Below, piece by piece: positions 1 to 3,744 of a stretch of 6,612 bases of DNA. Each line of letters opens with the position of its first letter. Position 1 is the stretch's first letter. Made by a program: the position numbers and the translations under genes. The stretch lies in assembly GCA_003538615.1 (NCBI GenBank), contig DPRT01000134.1:1-6612 (forward strand), written 5' to 3'. The DNA comes from Holophagaceae bacterium. GTDB lineage: Bacteria; Acidobacteriota; Holophagae; Holophagales; Holophagaceae. The notes below the pieces were generated by a model, which worked only from the letters and a program-made list of their open reading frames with translations, was not told the origin of the DNA and ran no database searches.

Positions 1-251
1 GCGCCCTGGGCCTCCTGGCCATGGACCTCGGCGCGGGACGGAAGGACCAGGGCGACGTGCTCGATCTGGGCGTGGGCATCCGGGTTCAGGCCCGGGTGGG
101 CCAGCGGATCCAGGAGCAGGACGTGCTGTTCACGGTGTACGCCAAGGCCGGGGGGCGCCCCCCCGACCCGGCGCCCTACCTCGCCACCCTCCAGATCGCT
201 CCCGAACCCTCCGCTCAGGCCCCCTGGCTGCTCGAATCCCTGGGGTGTTGA
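1..251 (+). CDS. deoA: Thymidine / pyrimidine-nucleoside phosphorylase, C-terminal fragment
   Basis: This is the 3' end of a gene that begins outside the window; the reading frame is open from base 3 to a TGA at 249-251, giving 82 visible residues. The enzyme family splits thymidine (or uridine) with phosphate into the free base and (deoxy)ribose-1-phosphate in cytoplasmic nucleoside salvage. The visible part matches the family's C-terminal alpha/beta domain: the hallmark LGAGR (residues just after base 23), then a lysine/acidic stretch, a DLGVGI segment, VGQRI, and a VLFTVYAK strand, in the order seen in bacterial DeoA/Pdp proteins. The catalytic N-terminal and phosphate-binding regions are not visible. 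The tail after VYAK (GGRPPDPAP onward) is proline-rich and unlike the usual helical ending. The family assignment is fairly secure; thymidine versus broader pyrimidine specificity cannot be decided here. The symbol is the generic one for the family. Confidence 0.8.
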   Translation, partial: ALGLLAMDLGAGRKDQGDVLDLGVGIRVQARVGQRIQEQDVLFTVYAKAGGRPPDPAPYLATLQIAPEPSAQAPWLLESLGC

Positions 252-289
252 CGGGGCACGGGCACCCTATTCCCCCGCCGTGGTTGAAA

Positions 290-307
290 ACCGGGAATGC
301 TCCCGGT
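290..307 (+). terminator. Small GC hairpin downstream of the phosphorylase gene (weak terminator candidate)
   Basis: ACCGGGA (290-296) pairs perfectly with TCCCGGT (301-307) around an ATGC loop, giving a 7-bp stem 39 nt after the phosphorylase stop codon. It lies where a terminator would be expected, but no T tract follows (the next bases are CAAGCCTCAATTT), so it is either a poor intrinsic terminator, a 3'-end stabilising hairpin or a protein-binding palindrome. No other better terminator is visible for the phosphorylase transcript. Confidence 0.3.
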
Positions 308-390
308 CAAGCCTCAATTTACGATATACGACCGGAAAACCAGGGATTGAATGCTCATTTCGGCATCAGGGTTCCCGTGGATTTTGAAAT

Positions 391-423
391 ATTCACAATC
401 TTTCACAACCAGGCCGCTACAAT
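391..423 (+). promoter_or_regulatory. Candidate promoter / operator of receptor 1
   Basis: TACAAT at 418-423 is a 5-of-6 match to the sigma-70 minus-10 consensus. The nearest minus-35-like hexamer, TTCACA at 392-397, is 20 nt upstream, wider than the usual 16-18, so a normal sigma-70 promoter is only weakly supported. Two adjacent 10-mers, ATTCACAATC (391-400) and TTTCACAACC (401-410), agree at 8 of 10 positions and sit one helical turn apart, as an activator site would. Transcription from here would give a leader of about 130 nt. Confidence 0.25.
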
Positions 424-517
424 CGCAACATCGTTACCTAGATCTTTCCACCTTCCTGGTCCCTGTACTTGCCCCTAGCCGGGGCGCCCCTCACGGGGTC
501 CTGGATGCTTTTCACCG

Positions 518-542
518 CGGAGACGCCCTTCTTTCGTCTCCG
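518..542 (+). promoter_or_regulatory. Leader hairpin just upstream of the receptor 1 ribosome binding site
   Basis: CGGAGACG (518-525) pairs perfectly with CGTCTCCG (535-542) around a nine-base pyrimidine-rich loop (CCCTTCTTT). The 8-bp stem ends 7 nt before the Shine-Dalgarno core GGAGG at 550-554. No T tract follows, so it is not an intrinsic terminator. It could stabilise the 5' end, or sequester the GGAG in its own stem and so help ribosomes choose the downstream site. Its role is inference. Confidence 0.35.
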
Positions 543-549
543 ACTTCCT

Positions 550-554
550 GGAGG
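550..554 (+). promoter_or_regulatory. Ribosome binding site of receptor 1
   Basis: GGAGG lies 5 nt before the ATG at 560 and fixes that codon as the start. The alternative in-frame ATG at 581 has no such sequence upstream. Confidence 0.8.
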
Positions 555-559
555 ATGCG

Positions 560-3442
560 ATGCATCTCTTGAACAACCGCATGGGCCGCCTCACGGCCCT
601 TCTGGCCCTGGGCAGCGTTGCCGCCCTGGCGCAGGGCACGCAGACCGCCAGCATGGCGGGCACGGTCGTGGACACTTCTGGCGCGCCGATTGCCGGCGTT
701 CTGATTCGCCTGACCTCCCCGGCCCTGCAGGGCGCCCGAACCTACACCACGGATGCCACGGGCAGGTTCGTCGTCCGCCTCCTGCCTCCCGGCTTCTACA
801 CCGTCCAGTTGTCCAAGGATGGCCTGGAAACCCGCAAGATCACCGAGCAGCTCGGCATCGACCAGAGCTTCAACCCCAAGGTCACCATGAACAAGGTGGG
901 TGGCGCGGTGGTCGAGGTGATCGCGGCCGCTCCTGCCGTGGACAAGACCGACGTCAAGACCGCCAGCAACTACCGCAATGACACCGTCGACCTCCTGCCC
1001 AACGCCCGGTCGATGGAAGGCGTGGCCCTCCTCACCCCCGGCGTCACCACCGGCGTGGGCGGTCGCGTGCAGGTCCGCGGCGCCATGACCTCCGGCAACC
1101 TCTACCTGCTGGACGGCCAGAACATGGCCGACAACGCCTACAACACCCGCGGCGTCCGCACCATCGACGATGCCATCGAAGAGACCCAGGTCATCACCGG
1201 CGCCATGTCCGCCGAGTACGGCGATGTGGACGGCGGCGTCATCAACTCCATCACCCGCTCCGGCGGCAACGAGTTCAGCGGCTCCCTGCGCTGGGAGCTC
1301 GGCAACGCCGCCTGGAACGCCACGGCCCCCACGCAGGACCGCACCAAGATCAACAACGTCCTGAATGAGGAGAAGACCCTCTTCCTCAGCGGCCCGATCC
1401 TCAAGGACAAGCTCTGGTTCGCCGCCTCCTACTTCGAGACGGAGCAGGCCAACGCCGGTGCCATCACCATCAACCAGCAGGATGTCTACGGCCTCTGGCC
1501 CAGCGGCACGAACCTCAACGGCCCCGAAGGCCTGAACGCCGGCTACACCACCACCTCCGCCGAGATCCGCCGCCAGGCCAAGCTGACCTGGGCCATCAAC
1601 CAGGACCACACCCTCATCGCGTCCTTCATGAATTCCCGGACCGATCAGGGCAACCGCAACTACTCCGCGGCTGAACTCCGTTCCCTGGTTCCCCAGGTCA
1701 ACACCTCCGAGCTCCTCTCCTTGACCTGGCGCTCCGCCTGGGCCGCCAACTTCACCACCGAACTGCGCGGCGGCACCAAGAAGCAGAACCTCTCCGCCGG
1801 CGGCTCCACCAACGGCCAGAGTCCCTTCTACGACTACGGCGTCGGCGGCTACAGCAACAACGGCATCTTCAACAACAGTGACGGCGGCGACCAGCGCGAC
1901 AACCTCACGCTGAACTTCAAGGCCAGCCTCTTCTGGGATGCGGCCGGAAGCCACCAGACCGACTTCGGCATCGACTACTACGAAGGCAAGCGCCAGGCCA
2001 AGAACGAGCAGACGCCCTCCGGCTACATTTTCGGCGTCATCGGCCTGAACCTGGCCACCCGCCAGGCCTACGGCATCGACGTGTGGACCTTCCAGAGCGG
2101 CACCGGGGCGGCCAAGAACTTCTCCTACGGCCTCTACGTCAACGACAAGTGGAGCCTCGACCAGCACTGGAACTTCCAGCTGGGTCTGCGCTTCGACAAG
2201 TACGATGCCGAGAACGAGGATGGCACCTCCACCGCCGGCGCCACGGGCCTTTCGCCCCGCCTCGGCCTGAAGTACGACCTCTTCGGCGACAGCAAGCACA
2301 TCTTCGGCCTGAGCTTTGCCCGCTACAACGCCAAGGTGCTGGAGGGCATCACCAACTCCGTCACCAGCCAGGGCAACCCCACCGAGATCGACTACGCCTA
2401 CACTGGCCCCTTTGCCCCCGCCAGCCTGGATGACCTGCAGAATCTCGCCAATTACGACATCGGTGGCGTGCCCACCTACTACAGCGACCCCAAGCTGAAT
2501 GTGCGCCTGAACGACGACCTCAAGGCCCCCACCGTGGACGAGGTCCAGGCCAGCTACGCCTACTCCTTCAACTACGGCGGCATCGGCGATGGCTACGTCA
2601 AGCTGACCGGTGTCTACAAGAAGTGGAAGAACCTCATCGACTACAGCGCCGGCAACGACGGCACGGTCGCTGATCCCACGGGCAACCCGATCTACCTGCG
2701 CGTGTGGGACAACAACGAGAATGCCACCCGCAAGTACCAGGGCCTGGAACTCGAGGGCCAGTTCAACCGCAACGAGTGGAACTTCCTGGGCAACATCACC
2801 TGGAGCGAGCTGAAGGGCAACTACGAAGGTGAAGGCAGCAGCACCCCCGCCCGTGGTGAAGGCCTGGACAACTTCACCACCCAGGATGGCGTCTACATGT
2901 ATGACAACAATTGGACCAGCCCCGAGGGCTACCTCGCGGGCCACCAGCCCATCCGCATGCGCATCACGGGCAACCGCACCTTCACGAATGCCTTCGGCAA
3001 GACCTCCGTGGGCCTCGTCTACCGCTTCGATTCCGGTTCCCACTTCAGCCACGCCCGTTCCATCACCCGCGCCCGCGTCAACCCCGGCCTGAGCGATCAG
3101 TGGGGCCGCACCACCACCCAGTACATGAACCAGGAGCGCGGCACCGGGGTCTACAATGCCTCCTCCTACCTGGACCTGGCCCTCACCCACGACTTCCCCC
3201 TCTTCAAGGTGGCGGGCAAGGATGTGACGGCCTTCGGCAAGGTCGTCATCGGCAACGTGCTGAACCACCAGCAGCTGGTGACCTTCAGCACCGCCTACAA
3301 TGCGGCTACCGGAACCTACGGTACTGCCAACGGCGGTTTCAACTCCCCCTGGGTGCCTGCCGCATCCTTCGGCAAGCCCACCAGCTACCTCAGCTACGGC
3401 GCGCCCCGCACCATCACTGCCTCCGCCGGCTTCCGCTTCTAA
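560..3442 (+). CDS. Oar-like TonB-dependent receptor 1 (carboxypeptidase-regulatory-like domain, plug and barrel)
   Basis: This complete 960-residue outer-membrane protein should act as a TonB-gated channel for an unknown substrate. Residues 1-24 form a signal peptide (LTALLALGSVAALA, predicted cleavage before Q25). Residues 30-112 form a carboxypeptidase-regulatory-like beta-sandwich with GTVVDTSGAPIAG, a TTDATGRF turn and LLPPGFYTVQLSKDG. VVEVIAAAP (117-125) follows where a TonB box is expected. The plug spans about 130-240, with LLPNARSMEGVALLTPGV, YLLDGQNM and the closing GGVINSITRSGGNEF (225-239). The barrel carries GPILKDKLWF (from 278) and WSELKGNYEG (from 748), both with counterparts in receptor 2, and ends in SAGFRF with a terminal Phe, as the barrel-assembly machinery needs. 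The protein has no cysteine. In the best-known relative, Myxococcus Oar, the role is linked to protein export rather than siderophore uptake, so function should not be copied from iron receptors. Family assignment is secure; substrate is unknown. Confidence 0.93.
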   Translation: MHLLNNRMGRLTALLALGSVAALAQGTQTASMAGTVVDTSGAPIAGVLIRLTSPALQGARTYTTDATGRFVVRLLPPGFYTVQLSKDGLETRKITEQLGIDQSFNPKVTMNKVGGAVVEVIAAAPAVDKTDVKTASNYRNDTVDLLPNARSMEGVALLTPGVTTGVGGRVQVRGAMTSGNLYLLDGQNMADNAYNTRGVRTIDDAIEETQVITGAMSAEYGDVDGGVINSITRSGGNEFSGSLRWELGNAAWNATAPTQDRTKINNVLNEEKTLFLSGPILKDKLWFAASYFETEQANAGAITINQQDVYGLWPSGTNLNGPEGLNAGYTTTSAEIRRQAKLTWAINQDHTLIASFMNSRTDQGNRNYSAAELRSLVPQVNTSELLSLTWRSAWAANFTTELRGGTKKQNLSAGGSTNGQSPFYDYGVGGYSNNGIFNNSDGGDQRDNLTLNFKASLFWDAAGSHQTDFGIDYYEGKRQAKNEQTPSGYIFGVIGLNLATRQAYGIDVWTFQSGTGAAKNFSYGLYVNDKWSLDQHWNFQLGLRFDKYDAENEDGTSTAGATGLSPRLGLKYDLFGDSKHIFGLSFARYNAKVLEGITNSVTSQGNPTEIDYAYTGPFAPASLDDLQNLANYDIGGVPTYYSDPKLNVRLNDDLKAPTVDEVQASYAYSFNYGGIGDGYVKLTGVYKKWKNLIDYSAGNDGTVADPTGNPIYLRVWDNNENATRKYQGLELEGQFNRNEWNFLGNITWSELKGNYEGEGSSTPARGEGLDNFTTQDGVYMYDNNWTSPEGYLAGHQPIRMRITGNRTFTNAFGKTSVGLVYRFDSGSHFSHARSITRARVNPGLSDQWGRTTTQYMNQERGTGVYNASSYLDLALTHDFPLFKVAGKDVTAFGKVVIGNVLNHQQLVTFSTAYNAATGTYGTANGGFNSPWVPAASFGKPTSYLSYGAPRTITASAGFRF

Positions 3443-3459
3443 GCAACCCCGGCACCACC

Positions 3460-3489
3460 AGAAAAGAGGCCCGCAAGGGCCTCTTTTCT
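3460..3489 (+). terminator. Strong intrinsic terminator of receptor 1
   Basis: The arm 3460-3472 (AGAAAAGAGGCCC) pairs perfectly over 13 bp with 3477-3489 (GGGCCTCTTTTCT) around a GCAA tetraloop of the stable GNRA type. The GC core is followed by TTTTCT on the + strand and preceded by AGAAAA, so it could also stop transcription coming from the other side. It starts 17 nt after the TAA of receptor 1 and should separate receptor 1 transcription from receptor 2. Confidence 0.92.
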
Positions 3490-3579
3490 ATGTACCAAGG
3501 AGTCTTTACGAATGAGATGCGCCAACTTAATACATCATTACACGATGTTTTTGGGACCATCTTGTAGGACGGAAAGTAT

Positions 3580-3609
3580 TTGTAAAGTTCTCGGAACCTA
3601 GCCTATTCT
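3580..3609 (+). promoter_or_regulatory. Candidate promoter of receptor 2
   Basis: TTGTAA (3580-3585) and TATTCT (3604-3609), each 4 of 6 to the sigma-70 consensus, are separated by 18 nt. This is the best pair I could find between the receptor 1 terminator and the receptor 2 start. It would start RNA near 3616, giving a leader of about 130 nt that includes the terminator-like hairpin at 3658-3690. The match is modest and the organism's promoter preferences are unknown. Confidence 0.3.
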
Positions 3610-3657
3610 TTCGACACTCCCCCCGATCCTTGGTAGGTCCCCCCTTCACATCACCCA

Positions 3658-3690
3658 CCGCCGCAGGCTTTCCGGCGGCTTTGTTTTTTT
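3658..3690 (+). terminator. Intrinsic terminator-like hairpin in the leader of receptor 2 (possible attenuator)
   Basis: CCGCCG (3658-3663) pairs with CGGCGG (3673-3678) around a nine-base loop, followed by CTTTG and seven T (3684-3690). This is the layout of a rho-independent terminator on the + strand. It lies 54 nt before the receptor 2 start codon, and I see no usable promoter between it and the gene, so receptor 2 transcription seems to have to pass through it. It could be an attenuator, or the end of a short RNA made from the candidate promoter upstream. It does not serve receptor 1, which already has a stronger terminator about 170 nt earlier. Confidence 0.65.
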
Positions 3691-3722
3691 CCAGTTCGGC
3701 TCTGCACCCTGCGGCTATGCCG

Positions 3723-3739
3723 CCCCCCCCCTAAAGGAG
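3723..3739 (+). promoter_or_regulatory. C9 tract and ribosome binding site of receptor 2
   Basis: AAAGGAG (3733-3739) is a strong Shine-Dalgarno sequence 5 nt before the ATG at 3745. One base before it lies an uninterrupted run of nine C (3723-3731; T at 3732). The ribosome binding site sets the start codon. The homopolymer is unusual because it could slip in replication and change the spacing or the folding of the leader. Confidence 0.8.
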
Positions 3740-3744
3740 TTTCT

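Larger units (their letters stand above)
252..559. other. Intergenic region between the phosphorylase and receptor 1
   Basis: This 308-nt gap has no convincing gene. Two short open frames cross it (245-478 and 351-572), but neither has a Shine-Dalgarno site or recognisable protein sequence. It has a GC hairpin at 290-307, an AT-richer section at about 315-450 with promoter-like sequence and a 10-bp tandem repeat (391-410), a GC-rich section at 471-498 that can form competing small hairpins (GCCCC 471-475 with GGGGC 481-485, or CCCC 487-490 with GGGG 495-498), and a strong hairpin at 518-542 just before the ribosome binding site of receptor 1. Confidence 0.7.
3443..3744. other. Intergenic region and leader of receptor 2
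   Basis: This 302-nt gap has a terminator for receptor 1 at its left end (3460-3489), then an AT-richer stretch (about 3485-3610) containing a 29-codon open frame with an AAGGAG upstream (3512-3601) and a weak promoter-like site. A C-rich, G-poor stretch follows (25 C and 7 G in 3611-3660), then a second terminator-like hairpin (3658-3690), a run of nine C and the ribosome binding site of receptor 2. No secure gene lies in it. Confidence 0.7.

Noticed and set aside
320..330. TACGAT / GATATA as a minus-10 element for receptor 1
   Set aside because: No minus-35-like hexamer at acceptable spacing; TTGAAA at 284-289 is about 30 nt away.
245..478. 77-codon frame after the phosphorylase (GTG start overlapping its stop)
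   Set aside because: No Shine-Dalgarno, no recognisable sequence, and it runs through the probable promoter region of receptor 1.
351..572. 73-codon frame overlapping the start of receptor 1
   Set aside because: No ribosome binding site and it covers the leader and start codon of the well-supported receptor gene.
581..583. Alternative ATG start for receptor 1
   Set aside because: No Shine-Dalgarno before it, whereas the ATG at 560 has GGAGG at ideal spacing; both keep the hydrophobic signal core.
512..3268. A 918-codon open frame on the minus strand opposite receptor 1
   Set aside because: It is exactly in codon register with receptor 1, so it stays open only because the GC-rich gene avoids TTA, CTA and TCA codons. 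The translation is Val/Ala/Gly-rich low-complexity sequence with no family features.
3532..3552. ACATC / GATGT hairpin followed by five T
   Set aside because: The stem has only 5 weak base pairs with a 7-nt loop; too unstable for an intrinsic terminator and expected by chance.
2911..3567. 218-codon + strand frame overlapping the receptor 1 C-terminus and its terminator
   Set aside because: A shadow frame: Pro/His/Arg-rich translation typical of shifted GC-rich codons, and it reads through the strong terminator.
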